From Polaromonas sp. (GTDB taxonomy: Bacteria; Pseudomonadota; Gammaproteobacteria; Burkholderiales; Burkholderiaceae_C): a DNA stretch of 32,838 bases. The stretch spans positions 1-32,838 of the forward strand of contig RDZZ01000126.1 in the NCBI GenBank assembly GCA_004293655.1, in the 5' to 3' direction. A model generated the notes under the pieces. It did not search any database, was not told the DNA's origin, and was given only the letters and a program-made list of their open reading frames with translations. Below, in pieces: positions 1 through 6,848 of this stretch. How positions within the stretch are numbered: the stretch's first letter is position 1; every line of letters starts with the position of its first letter. The position numbers and the translations under genes were made by a program.

Positions 1-132
1 CAAAATCAGAGGGTCAGGTCTTTCATTAATGTATTTTGATGTCGAACATGAAGAATTTTGCAGCTGATTTTTCGACACGGCGGGCGGCAATCATCATTAT
101 TTCCTGCTTCAAAGCGATGTGAGCAGACCCTT

Positions 133-142
133 CGGTTAACCG
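133..142. promoter_or_regulatory. Palindrome upstream of hicA, possible HicB operator
   Basis: A perfect 10-bp palindrome, CGGTTAACCG, ends 34 bases before the hicA start codon. HicB antitoxins that carry a C-terminal DNA-binding domain, as this one does, repress their own operon by binding palindromes near its promoter. The position fits such a site, but a 10-bp palindrome can occur by chance and I could not place a confident -10/-35 pair next to it. Confidence 0.3.
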
Positions 143-176
143 TTGCCATCCGGACGTTTTAGACCGAAAATATGCC

Positions 177-389
177 ATGTCTGGAAATGAATTTATTCGT
201 AAGTTAAAGGTACTGGCAAAGCTGCGCGGCCTACCCTTCAGACTGGATGCTTCACGCGGTAAAGGCAGCCACCAGACGATTTATTACGGTTGCTCCTTTA
301 CTGTCGTTCGTAACCCAAAGGATGAGCTTAAAACCGGTACGTTGCACGGGATGTGTGCTCAATTAGGTATCAAAGTCAACGACCTGTAA
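177..389 (+). CDS. hicA: HicA family mRNA interferase toxin
   Basis: This 70-residue protein matches the HicA toxin family, small double-stranded-RNA-binding-fold proteins that cleave mRNA when not bound by HicB. The family's catalytic histidine is visible in the GKGSH motif (residues 28-32), followed by the strands QTIYYG and FTVVRNP and the usual C-terminal LHGMCAQLGI helix. Length is normal and no key residue is missing. The gene lies 12 bases before hicB and reads the same way, the standard toxin-first HicAB operon. A second ATG at 172 is out of frame. The pair sits beside nagZ with no obvious functional link, so it looks like an accessory insertion in a housekeeping neighbourhood. Family assignment is firm; activity is inferred. 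Confidence 0.9.
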   Translation: MSGNEFIRKLKVLAKLRGLPFRLDASRGKGSHQTIYYGCSFTVVRNPKDELKTGTLHGMCAQLGIKVNDL

Positions 390-393
390 GGAG
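387..393 (+). promoter_or_regulatory. Shine-Dalgarno of hicB overlapping the hicA stop
   Basis: TAAGGAG contains the hicA stop codon (TAA, 387-389) and a strong ribosome binding site for hicB, whose ATG is at 402. The overlap suggests that translation of toxin and antitoxin is coupled, with a good site favouring the antitoxin. Confidence 0.7.
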
Positions 394-401
394 TAAACAA
401 C

Positions 402-833
402 ATGGAACGATTCGAGTTTGCAGTTCGACTCAAAGCAGCTGAAGAAGGGGGCTTTGTAGTAACGTGCCGGGACTTGCCCCAGCTGATCACCCAGGGCGAT
501 AGTTTGGCGCATGCGCTGGCTGAAGCGGCTGACGCGATGGATGAGGTCTTCGCGGCCTATCTCATAAACGGCATGGCGTTTCCCCGGCCCACGAGGGCAA
601 AAGCGGGCGAAGTGCTCGTCAGTCCACCAGCTACCACGGTAGCAAAAACCGCCCTTTACGTCGCCATGCGGGAATCAGGAATCACCAAGGTGCAACTGGC
701 CGAACGTTTGGGCGTGGACGAAAAAGAAGTAAGACGGCTGCTTGACCCGCACTACAGCTCGAAATTACCTCGAATCGCTCAAGCTATTGCGCTGCTTGGC
801 AAACGCTTGGTTATAGGGCTGGCACCTGCCTAA
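402..833 (+). CDS. hicB: HicB family antitoxin with C-terminal DNA-binding domain
   Basis: This 143-residue protein is the partner of the upstream HicA. Residues 1 to about 60 form the partly degraded RNase H-like HicB domain: an N-terminal strand (RFEFAVRLK), the GGFVVTCRDLPQLITQGDS stretch and the helix HALAEAADAMDEVFAAYL. Residues about 78-140 look like a helix-turn-helix domain (ITKVQLAERLGVDEKEVRRLL), which in this family binds the operon's own promoter. The antitoxin should sequester HicA and autorepress hicAB. The start is set by the strong ribosome binding site at 387-393. The gene is convergent with nagZ, with a 164-base spacer between the stops. Confidence 0.9.
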   Translation: MERFEFAVRLKAAEEGGFVVTCRDLPQLITQGDSLAHALAEAADAMDEVFAAYLINGMAFPRPTRAKAGEVLVSPPATTVAKTALYVAMRESGITKVQLAERLGVDEKEVRRLLDPHYSSKLPRIAQAIALLGKRLVIGLAPA

Positions 834-944
834 CAGCGGCTTGGCCGCAATACGGCAGCAAGTCGCGGATCAAGTCTTTTGTTGATGCTTTCCCCGTCCG
901 TCTGATCAAAAAAAGGCACCTACGGCAGTATTTACGGAGGCTTA

Positions 945-965
945 TTGCTATTGAAAATATAGCAA
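945..965. repeat. GCTAT/ATAGC palindrome between hicB and nagZ
   Basis: A perfect 7-bp inverted repeat, TTGCTAT (945-951) and ATAGCAA (959-965), has a 7-base loop and is followed by an A-rich stretch. It resembles a short palindrome that I recall recurring between genes in Comamonadaceae. Related copies in this window lie near 2081-2096, inside rseB and inside rne. It may also act as a weak terminator for the convergent hicB and nagZ genes. Confidence 0.5.
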
Positions 966-997
966 TCAACAAAAAATACCCGCCAAGGCGTCTGGGG

Positions 998-2056
998 TCA
1001 GGGAATCAGACCCATGGCGTGCATGTAGGCCGGGTGCAGCATCAGCTCGTCCCACTCGTGGGCGGGGGTGGTGGGCAGCAGGTCGAGCCGACGCATGTCG
1101 CTGGCTTCCAGGGCTTCCCACTGGCCTTTGAGCAGTGCCTCGGTCATGCCATCGAGCAGGTCATCGACAGCCTTGCCGCCATCCGTTGACTGGTTGCACA
1201 GCAGCACCATGTCGCAACCTGCGTTCAGGGCCACCACTGCGGCCTGGGTGTAGCTGACTTGCTGGCCGTCAATCAGGCGGGCACCGGCCATGCTGAGGTC
1301 ATCGCTGAAAATCGCGCCGCCAAAACCAAGCTGGCCACGCAGGATGTACGTCAGCCATTTTTCTGAAAAACCGGCTGGCCGGGCATCAACCTTGGGGTAG
1401 ATGACATGGGCTGGCATGACGCTGGCAAGGGTGGTGTTGAGCCACTCGTAAGGTGCAGCGTCGTCTGCCAAAATTGCCTTGAGACTGCGTTTGTCCACCG
1501 GAATTTCCAGGTGCGAGTCGGCCTTGACAAAGCCGTGGCCGGGGAAATGTTTGCCGCAGTTCATCATGCCGGCTTGCAGCAGGCCGTGCATCAGGCTTTT
1601 GGCGAGCAGCGTCACCACGCGCGGGTCGCGGCCAAAGGCGCGGTCGCCGATGACGCTGCTCGCTCCAAAGTCCAAGTCCAGCACGGGCGTGAAGCTGAAA
1701 TCTACCCCACAACTGCGCAGCTCGGCAGCCAGCACATAGCCGCAGGCGGTGGCGGCATTGGTGGCAGCTAACTGGTCTTTCGCCCACATCTCTCCAATCG
1801 CACGCATGGATGGCAGGTGGGTAAAACCGTCGGTTTTAAAGCGCTGCACACGCCCGCCTTCGTGGTCTACACAAATCAGCAAGTCCTCGCGCACGCTTTT
1901 GATGGCGGCGCACAGGCTGGCCAGCTGCTGGCGGCTTTGCCAATTGCGGGCAAACAAAATAATGCCGCCTGTGAGCGGGTTCTTCAGGCGGCGACGGTCG
2001 TCCTTGGTCAGGGCGGTGCCGGCGATGTCGATGATGAGCGGGGCGTGCTGGGTCAT
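998..2056 (-). CDS. nagZ: Beta-N-acetylhexosaminidase NagZ (GH3)
   Basis: NagZ removes N-acetylglucosamine from GlcNAc-anhydroMurNAc muropeptides in the cytoplasm during peptidoglycan recycling. In bacteria with an inducible AmpC system its products also feed beta-lactamase induction. The 352-residue protein has the GH3 hallmarks: DHEGGRVQRF (64-73), the KHFPGHG motif (169-175) with its catalytic-loop His, DSH (180-182), and FSDDLSM (250-256) holding the nucleophile Asp. Length is normal for the single-domain family. It is the last gene of the long - strand run, downstream of acpS. Its final codons and stop (GGTCTGATTCCCTGA) lie in a GGGTC...GACCC inverted repeat (995-1013), possibly an intergenic repeat that now supplies the stop. 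Confidence 0.96.
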   Translation of the reverse strand: MTQHAPLIIDIAGTALTKDDRRRLKNPLTGGIILFARNWQSRQQLASLCAAIKSVREDLLICVDHEGGRVQRFKTDGFTHLPSMRAIGEMWAKDQLAATNAATACGYVLAAELRSCGVDFSFTPVLDLDFGASSVIGDRAFGRDPRVVTLLAKSLMHGLLQAGMMNCGKHFPGHGFVKADSHLEIPVDKRSLKAILADDAAPYEWLNTTLASVMPAHVIYPKVDARPAGFSEKWLTYILRGQLGFGGAIFSDDLSMAGARLIDGQQVSYTQAAVVALNAGCDMVLLCNQSTDGGKAVDDLLDGMTEALLKGQWEALEASDMRRLDLLPTTPAHEWDELMLHPAYMHAMGLIP

Positions 2057-2071
2057 GAATGTCCAATTACC

Positions 2072-2096
2072 ATTAATTTACTATTAATTTGATAGC
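2072..2096. repeat. 11-bp duplication with CTAT/ATAG palindrome upstream of nagZ
   Basis: ATTAATTT occurs at 2072 and again at 2083, an exact 11-base period. The second copy lies in CTAT-TAATTTG-ATAG (2081-2095), similar to the GCTA/TAGC palindromes elsewhere in the window. The element ends 16 bases before the nagZ start codon. Confidence 0.4.
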
Positions 2097-2177
2097 TATA
2101 AAGCCAATAGGAGATTGCGGTGGGGCTACTTTTTATCTGTATTTTTGTGACTACAAAGGTCGAAGGCAGTGAAGTCA

Positions 2178-2278
2178 TTCAACGCAGAGACGCAGAGAAC
2201 GCAGAGCAAGACGAGGGGGGAAATAATTTTTTGTCTTTCTCTGCGGTTCTCTGCGTACTCTGCGCCTGAAGCGTTGAA
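2178..2278. repeat. CGCAGAG imperfect palindrome, copy A
   Basis: The ends are exact inverted repeats, TTCAACGC (2178-2185) and GCGTTGAA (2271-2278). The left arm carries three CGCAGAG units spaced 8-9 bases apart and the right arm carries the complementary CTCTGCG units, with an AT-rich centre. It would fold into a long imperfect hairpin. It lies just downstream of acpS and matches copies B (2716-2825) and C (4453-4569). No open frame is present. Confidence 0.8.
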
Positions 2279-2298
2279 GGTTTCCTGATTCCTCAAAG

Positions 2299-2700
2299 TT
2301 AGTAGTCACCTATTTTTTCTACAACACAGAAGCTGGCGGCGTAGTGGGTCTCGTCGGTCACGGTGATGTGGGCACTGAGCTGCTGGGCCTCAAACCAAAC
2401 CTTGAGCGCGCCGTGCAGAACAATCTCTGGCTTGCCGCTTGCAGCCTTGGCAATCTCGCAGTGGCGCCAGGTCATGGGCATGCGCATGCCGGTGCCGATG
2501 GCTTTGCTGAAGGCTTCTTTGGCTGAAAACCGGGTGGCCAGGTAGCTCACGCCACGGTCTGGCCAGCGCGCGCTGCGGTCACGCCAGGTAGCAAGCTCGC
2601 CATCACTGAGGATTTTTTCCGCAAAGCGCTCGCCATGCCGGGTCAGGCTGGCACGGATGCGGCGAATGTCACAAATGTCGGTACCAATGCCGTAGATCAT
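2299..2700 (-). CDS. acpS: Holo-[acyl-carrier-protein] synthase
   Basis: AcpS transfers 4'-phosphopantetheine from coenzyme A to Ser37 of acyl carrier protein, turning on the ACP encoded at 16260-16499. The 133-residue protein has the family's metal-binding GTD (6-8) and the RFSAKEAF motif (57-64, with Glu62), and the C-terminal [16 protein letters not shown] strand region. Length is standard. It sits between pdxJ and nagZ, the usual order in beta- and gammaproteobacteria, where pdxJ-acpS adjoin. It is unusual in being bracketed by two copies of the CGCAGAG palindrome. The upstream copy ends 15 bases before the start codon, so its GAAGG end is the only Shine-Dalgarno-like stretch nearby and is rather distant. 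Confidence 0.96.
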   Translation of the reverse strand: MIYGIGTDICDIRRIRASLTRHGERFAEKILSDGELATWRDRSARWPDRGVSYLATRFSAKEAFSKAIGTGMRMPMTWRHCEIAKAASGKPEIVLHGALKVWFEAQQLSAHITVTDETHYAASFCVVEKIGDY

Positions 2701-2715
2701 AAGAAGAAGAAAACC

Positions 2716-2825
2716 TTCAACGCTTCAGACGCCGAGAACGCAGAGAAAACAAGCCAGAGGAAAACCTGACAATTCTCCGTTTTTCTCTCTGCGGCCCTCT
2801 GCGTTCTCGGCGCCTCTGCGGTGAA
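2716..2825. repeat. CGCAGAG imperfect palindrome, copy B
   Basis: It begins TTCAACGC like copy A and ends in GCGGTGAA. The left arm includes GCCGAGAACGCAGAG and the right arm CTCTGCGTTCTCGGC, a perfect 15-base inverted pair. It fills the space between pdxJ and acpS. Its right arm shares a long identical stretch with copy C (CTCTGCGGCCCTCTGCG followed by TTCT). Confidence 0.8.
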
Positions 2826-2853
2826 TGACTGCGATTGCGGCCGCGAATCTCAT

Positions 2854-3651
2854 TCAAACACCCGCATGGTCAATACATCGCAAGTAGTCTTTGACCGTCG
2901 CCGCGTAGCCCAACTCCAGCGCATCGGCGACCAGTGCATGGCCAATCGACACTTCACGCACGCCGGGCACCGCCTTGAGGAATTCAGTCAGGTTGTCGCG
3001 GTTTAAGTCATGGCCCGCGTTGACGCCCACACCGACAGCGTGCGCAGCCAGCGCGGCCTGCGTGAAGTGGCTGAGCGCCTCGGCGGCCTGGGAGGTTCCC
3101 CAGGCGCGGGCATAGGTTTCGGTGTAGAACTCGACGCGATCTGCGCCGATGGCTTTGACCGCTGCCATGGCTGAAGGGGTGGGGTCCATGAACAGGCTGA
3201 CGCGAACATTGCGGTGCTGCGCGGCTGCAATCAACGGGGCCAGGCGTTCGGCATCTGCCGGAAAGCGCCAGCCGTGGTCGCTGGTGAACTGGTCTTCGCT
3301 GTCGGGCACAAAGGTGCACTGGTGCAGCGGCAGGCCGCGTGCCGTGAGGTCTCGCACGAAGTGCATCAGGTTCTGGTGTGGGTTGCCTTCAATGTTGAAC
3401 TCGCGGTCTGGCCAGTCTTTCATCATGGCGGCGATCTCGTACACATCAGCGCTGCGGATATGACGCTCATCGGGCCGGGGGTGTACGGTGATGCCCTGCG
3501 CGCCCGCTTCCAGGCACAGCCGAGCCGCACGCACGACATCGGGAATGCCAAGGTGGCGGGTGTTGCGCAGCAGCGCGACCTTGTTGACGTTGACCGACAG
3601 TGCGGTTTTGCCGGGGTGTTCTGGTGGGTGGGGGACAGAAATGTTTGGCAT
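2854..3651 (-). CDS. pdxJ: Pyridoxine 5'-phosphate synthase
   Basis: PdxJ condenses 1-deoxyxylulose 5-phosphate with 3-amino-2-oxopropyl phosphate to make pyridoxine 5'-phosphate, the last ring-closing step of the DXP-dependent vitamin B6 route. With the start at 3651 the protein is 265 residues and shows LSVNVNKVALLRNTR (18-32), TVHPRPDERHI (55-65, with the catalytic-region His/Glu), VSLFMDP, GVNAGHDLNRDNL and the phosphate-binding EVSIGHALV near the C-terminus. An in-frame ATG at 3726 would add 25 residues but overlap recO by 58 bases. The start at 3651 lies 17 bases after the recO stop and gives family-like length, so I prefer it. Neither start has a strong ribosome binding site. Confidence 0.93.
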   Translation of the reverse strand: MPNISVPHPPEHPGKTALSVNVNKVALLRNTRHLGIPDVVRAARLCLEAGAQGITVHPRPDERHIRSADVYEIAAMMKDWPDREFNIEGNPHQNLMHFVRDLTARGLPLHQCTFVPDSEDQFTSDHGWRFPADAERLAPLIAAAQHRNVRVSLFMDPTPSAMAAVKAIGADRVEFYTETYARAWGTSQAAEALSHFTQAALAAHAVGVGVNAGHDLNRDNLTEFLKAVPGVREVSIGHALVADALELGYAATVKDYLRCIDHAGV

Positions 3652-3668
3652 GGCGTGTTGCACAGTGT

Positions 3669-4418
3669 TTAAAGCGCTTGCAGGTCTATCATCATTTGCC
3701 GGGTTTTCAGGACTTTCACATCGCAATGGTAGTGCAGCAAGGCGCGGAGCTGGTGTTTGAGCTCGGGCAAGTGGTTGACACAGGCGTGCATGGTGTCTGC
3801 AAACGGCGAATCACCATCGAGTGCCTGCTGCAGTGCAAGCCACTGGGCACCGCTCAGGGCATTGCGGTCATCGTCGTGCGCCTCGCGCAGGCCAGCCTCG
3901 GCCAGCAAGACGTAAGGCGTATCTGGCTCAAGTGCAGCCAGTGTTGCGGTTTGCGTGTCCAGCACCGGCAACAGGCCAATGTCGCGCAGCAGGCGCAGCT
4001 CAAAGGCTCGCAGTGCGACCTGCAGCGTGTCGATGCGCTGGTTGGCCAGCAGTTGCACGGTGGCGGCATAGGCATCAAACAGCGCCGGGTGCGGGTCGTC
4101 ACGCGCGAGCAGCCGCATGAGCAACTCATTGAGGTAGTAGCCCGACAGCAGCGCGTCCCCCGTGGGCATGACATGGCCGCCCTGCCACTCGGCGCTTTTG
4201 AGGGTGCGAATCTCGGCATCACCGCCAAAAGACACATGCAGGGGCTGCAATGGCAACAAAATGGGCCGAAAACTCGAACTGGGCTTTTTGGCACCCCGCG
4301 CCACCAGTGCCACCCGGCCATGGGTGCGGGTGAACACCTCCAGAATCAGGCTGGACTCGCTCCAGTCATAGCGGTGCAGGACGTAGGCGGGTTCGTCTGA
4401 AATGCGCTTGAGAGCCAA
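3669..4418 (-). CDS. recO: DNA repair protein RecO
   Basis: RecO works with RecF and RecR to load RecA on gaps coated by single-strand binding protein. The 249-residue protein has the N-terminal OB-fold start ([25 protein letters not shown], given here as its first and last parts: [11 protein letters not shown] and SLILEVFTR), the basic loop [13 protein letters not shown], and the helical C-terminal domain ([19 protein letters not shown]). Translation must start at a TTG (4416-4418): no ATG or GTG lies in frame before the upstream TGA, and the encoded [13 protein letters not shown] matches the normal RecO N-terminus. It lies between era and pdxJ, the classic rnc-era-recO-pdxJ-acpS order. The C-terminal zinc cysteines of some RecO proteins are not seen. 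Confidence 0.94.
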   Translation of the reverse strand: MALKRISDEPAYVLHRYDWSESSLILEVFTRTHGRVALVARGAKKPSSSFRPILLPLQPLHVSFGGDAEIRTLKSAEWQGGHVMPTGDALLSGYYLNELLMRLLARDDPHPALFDAYAATVQLLANQRIDTLQVALRAFELRLLRDIGLLPVLDTQTATLAALEPDTPYVLLAEAGLREAHDDDRNALSGAQWLALQQALDGDSPFADTMHACVNHLPELKHQLRALLHYHCDVKVLKTRQMMIDLQAL

Positions 4419-4452
4419 AATGGTTACTCAGACTGTCGATTCAAACACGGGG

Positions 4453-4569
4453 TCAATAAACGCAGAGGCGCAGAGTCCGCAGAGACAGCAAGTCAGAGAA
4501 AAAACATTCCGAATATGTCCCTAAATTCATCTCTGCGGCCCTCTGCGTTCTTTGCGTCTCTGCGTTGAA
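4453..4569. repeat. CGCAGAG imperfect palindrome, copy C
   Basis: The left arm carries CGCAGAGGCGCAGAG and the right arm CTCTGCGGCCCTCTGCG, ending in GCGTTGAA (4562-4569), the same terminal octamer as copy A. The centre is AT-rich. It fills the recO-era spacer and ends 11 bases before the era stop codon. Confidence 0.8.
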
Positions 4570-4579
4570 AGTTTTCTTT

Positions 4580-5644
4580 TTATTCATACCCAAAGGTCTT
4601 GACGCGCGCCTCATCGTCCGCCCAGCCCGACCGAACCTTGACCCAGATTTCCAGAAACACCTTGCCGCCCGTGAGCGCTTCCAGCTCATGCCGGGCTTCG
4701 GTACCAATGCGTTTGAGTTTTTCGCCGCCCTCGCCGATGATCATGCCTTTGTGACCGTCGCGTTCGACCACAATGGTTGCAGCAATCTTGCGCAGATTGC
4801 CCTCTTGCTCGTATTTGTCGATGATGACAGTCGATGTGTAGGGCAGCTCGTCACCCGTCAGGCGGAACAGCTTTTCGCGAATCATCTCGGCGGCCATGAA
4901 ACGGTCACTGCGGTCTGTCAACTCGTCCGCTGCATACATCCAGGGCTGCAGCGGCAGGTATTTTTCACAAATGCCAAACAGCCGCTCAATGTCTTTGGCG
5001 TTGTTGGCCGACATGGGTACAAACTCGGCAAAGCTGTGGCGCGCCTGCATGGCCTGAAGCCAGGGCGCGATGTCTGCGCGGCGGTGGATCAGGTCAAATT
5101 TGTTGGCCAGCAAAATGGCTGGGGTTTTGGCTGGCAGAAGACTCAGAACTTTTTCATCCGCCTGATTGAACTGCCCGGCCTCGACCACAAACACGATCAA
5201 ATCCACATCATTGACGGCGCCCACCACCGTGCGGTTGAGCGAGCGGTTCAGCGCATTGCCATGGCGAGTTTGAAACCCGGGTGTGTCGGCAAAGACAAAC
5301 TGCGTCGGGCCAACGGTGCGCATGCCGGTGATGCGATGCCGCGTGGTTTGCGCCTTGCGCGAGGTGATGCTGACCTTCTGGCCGACCAGTGCATTGAGCA
5401 GGGTTGATTTGCCCACGTTGGGCTTGCCCACAATCGCGATCAGGCCGCAGCGCTGGGTGGCTTCTGGCGGTTTGTCTGGCACCGCTGGCTCTGCAGCGCC
5501 CGCTGCCGGCGCCATGCTGGTGCGGGCAGACAGTGCCCTGGCCAGCATGGCATCGATAGCCTGTGCCTGCGGGTCAATTGCGGCCTGTGTCGTCTGCTCT
5601 GCGGGCGATGGCGTTGGGAAAGGCTTGCTTTTACGAGTAGTCAT
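4580..5644 (-). CDS. era: GTPase Era
   Basis: Era is an essential GTPase that binds 16S rRNA near its 3' end during 30S subunit assembly. From the ATG at 5644 it has 354 residues: an N-terminal Ala/Pro-rich extension of about 65 residues, then the G domain with GKPNVGKST (73-81), the switch region [18 protein letters not shown] (90-107), DTPGF (120-124) and NKFD (181-184), then a KH domain with [16 protein letters not shown]. coli Era has 301 residues, so the extension is extra and probably disordered. A GTG at 5716 could add 24 more residues, but this stretch has no family likeness. It follows rnc, as in most proteobacteria; both products act in rRNA maturation. Confidence 0.95.
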   Translation of the reverse strand: MTTRKSKPFPTPSPAEQTTQAAIDPQAQAIDAMLARALSARTSMAPAAGAAEPAVPDKPPEATQRCGLIAIVGKPNVGKSTLLNALVGQKVSITSRKAQTTRHRITGMRTVGPTQFVFADTPGFQTRHGNALNRSLNRTVVGAVNDVDLIVFVVEAGQFNQADEKVLSLLPAKTPAILLANKFDLIHRRADIAPWLQAMQARHSFAEFVPMSANNAKDIERLFGICEKYLPLQPWMYAADELTDRSDRFMAAEMIREKLFRLTGDELPYTSTVIIDKYEQEGNLRKIAATIVVERDGHKGMIIGEGGEKLKRIGTEARHELEALTGGKVFLEIWVKVRSGWADDEARVKTFGYE

Positions 5645-5739
5645 GGTCTGCCGATGTTGGGTTTTGTGCCTGAAAGGCTGTGATTCGTCATGAACGGCAG
5701 GCGCCAAGAACTGCACGTTGGTGTTGCTTTTTCTGGCGT

Positions 5740-6435
5740 TTAAAGCGTTTTTACAAAGGCCAGCATGGCGGTTGCGGCGGCCTGCTCACCAGCCCGGCGG
5801 GAGCCACCAATGCCCCGCTCGGCGCGCCGGTATTCAACAATCTCACACTCGACATCAAAGGTCTGCTTGTGTGCCGCGCCCTGTGTACCCACAACCCGGT
5901 AGATGGGCAGGTTCATCTTGCGGCCCTGCAGCCACTCCTGCAACTCGGTCTTGGGGTCTTTGCCTATCGCAGACATGCGGGCATTGATCTGGACGTCTTT
6001 GAAAAGGCGGCGCACCAGCGACGAAGCTGCATCGAAACCCGCATCAAGATAGACAGCGCCGATCAGAGCTTCGACCGCATCGGCCAGGATGGATGGGCGC
6101 TTTTGCCCGCCCGACCTGGCCTCACCCTCGCCCAGACGCATCATGTCTGGCAGCCCCAGCGATATGGCCACCTGGTGCAGCGTGTCTTGTTTGACCAGAT
6201 TGGCCCGCACTCTCGACAGGTCCCCTTCTGGCAAATCGCTCAGCTGCTCGTACAGCAAGCCTGCTACAGCCAAGTTCAGGACCGAATCCCCCAAAAACTC
6301 AATCCGCTCGTTGTGATCTGCCGAAAAACTGCGGTGTGTCAGTGCTTGCACCAACAGTTTGGGGTGGGTAAAGACGTGCTCAAGACGCTTTTGCAGCGCC
6401 AACAGATGAGGGCTTAAGGTTTGACTGGTGCGCAC
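5740..6435 (-). CDS. rnc: Ribonuclease III
   Basis: RNase III cuts double-stranded RNA, processing the rRNA precursor and regulating some mRNAs. The 231-residue protein has the signature [11 protein letters not shown] (43-53, metal-binding Glu/Asp), the second acidic cluster [17 protein letters not shown] (115-131), and a C-terminal double-stranded RNA-binding domain from about residue 157 ([11 protein letters not shown] to [14 protein letters not shown]). It starts with GTG at 6435; no strong ribosome binding site is visible. It sits between the DUF4845 gene and era, and the upstream spacer (6436-6486) is made of short 11-base repeats. Confidence 0.96.
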   Translation of the reverse strand: MRTSQTLSPHLLALQKRLEHVFTHPKLLVQALTHRSFSADHNERIEFLGDSVLNLAVAGLLYEQLSDLPEGDLSRVRANLVKQDTLHQVAISLGLPDMMRLGEGEARSGGQKRPSILADAVEALIGAVYLDAGFDAASSLVRRLFKDVQINARMSAIGKDPKTELQEWLQGRKMNLPIYRVVGTQGAAHKQTFDVECEIVEYRRAERGIGGSRRAGEQAAATAMLAFVKTL

Positions 6436-6450
6436 TTATTGTCTGTGGGG

Positions 6451-6500
6451 TACTTGATCGGCACTTGCTCGGCACTTATTTAACATTCACTTGGCATTCA
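6451..6500. repeat. 11-bp tandem repeats at the DUF4845 3' end
   Basis: Two adjacent pairs have an exact 11-base period: TCGGCACTT at 6458 and 6469, and ATTCACTT at 6485 and 6496. The second pair overlaps the DUF4845 stop codon (6487-6489), so the repeats form the end of that gene and most of the spacer to rnc. Confidence 0.7.
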
Positions 6501-6762
6501 CTTCGGTCTTGTCGCCCTCTTTGGTCACTTCAAGGTCTTTACCCGTGATGGATTTGATGTCGTCAATTTGCGCAGCCTTGTCAAAAGTGCTGCGCACTTC
6601 CGCGACAGTGCCTCCATCCTTGGACTTGCTGGCAGCTTTGGTGATGGCTTGGTACTCGATCAATGTCGGGAAGACCTGCGCGGCAATGATTCCGGAAAAA
6701 GCCAGCACCCCGCCGACAAACAAAATACCGATAAACGAAACGCCGCGTTGTTGATTTCTCAT
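6487..6762 (-). CDS. DUF4845 family membrane protein, short C-terminus
   Basis: The 91-residue protein has a short basic N-terminus (MRNQQRGVSFIG), one transmembrane segment (about residues 10-30) and a periplasmic part with STFDKAAQIDDIKSITGKDL, as in the DUF4845 proteins found between lepB and rnc in betaproteobacteria. Their function is unknown; the pilin-like start (RGVSFIGILFVGG) has been noted in the family. Family members I recall run to roughly 110-125 residues with a final strand region (a KEIPL...IKYEG type motif). Here the protein stops at KTEVNAK, inside 11-base tandem repeats. It may therefore be truncated, or the end may be naturally variable. AGGA lies upstream of the ATG at 6762. 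Confidence 0.8.
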   Translation of the reverse strand: MRNQQRGVSFIGILFVGGVLAFSGIIAAQVFPTLIEYQAITKAASKSKDGGTVAEVRSTFDKAAQIDDIKSITGKDLEVTKEGDKTEVNAK

Positions 6763-6792
6763 GTGTTCGTCCTGCTGAAGTGTGAAGGTTTA

Positions 6793-6836
6793 TTCTGAAT
6801 TTGTTATGAATTTATTATGAACTTGTTCTGAATGAA
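6793..6836. repeat. Four 11-bp tandem repeats between lepB and DUF4845
   Basis: TT(C/A)TGAA occurs at 6793, 6804, 6815 and 6826, four times at an exact 11-base period, with AT-rich 4-base linkers. It lies in the 86-base spacer between the lepB stop and the DUF4845 start. No promoter or hairpin is evident. Confidence 0.75.
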
Positions 6837-6848
6837 CCTGTGGTGCGA

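Noticed and set aside
2178-2825. CGCAGAG unit arrays considered as a CRISPR array
   Set aside because: The units are 7-9 bases with no regular spacers, and they pair as inverted arms, so they are palindromic elements.
5645-5716. GTG start giving Era 24 more residues
   Set aside because: The extra residues match nothing in the family. The ATG at 5644 already leaves a long N-terminal extension.
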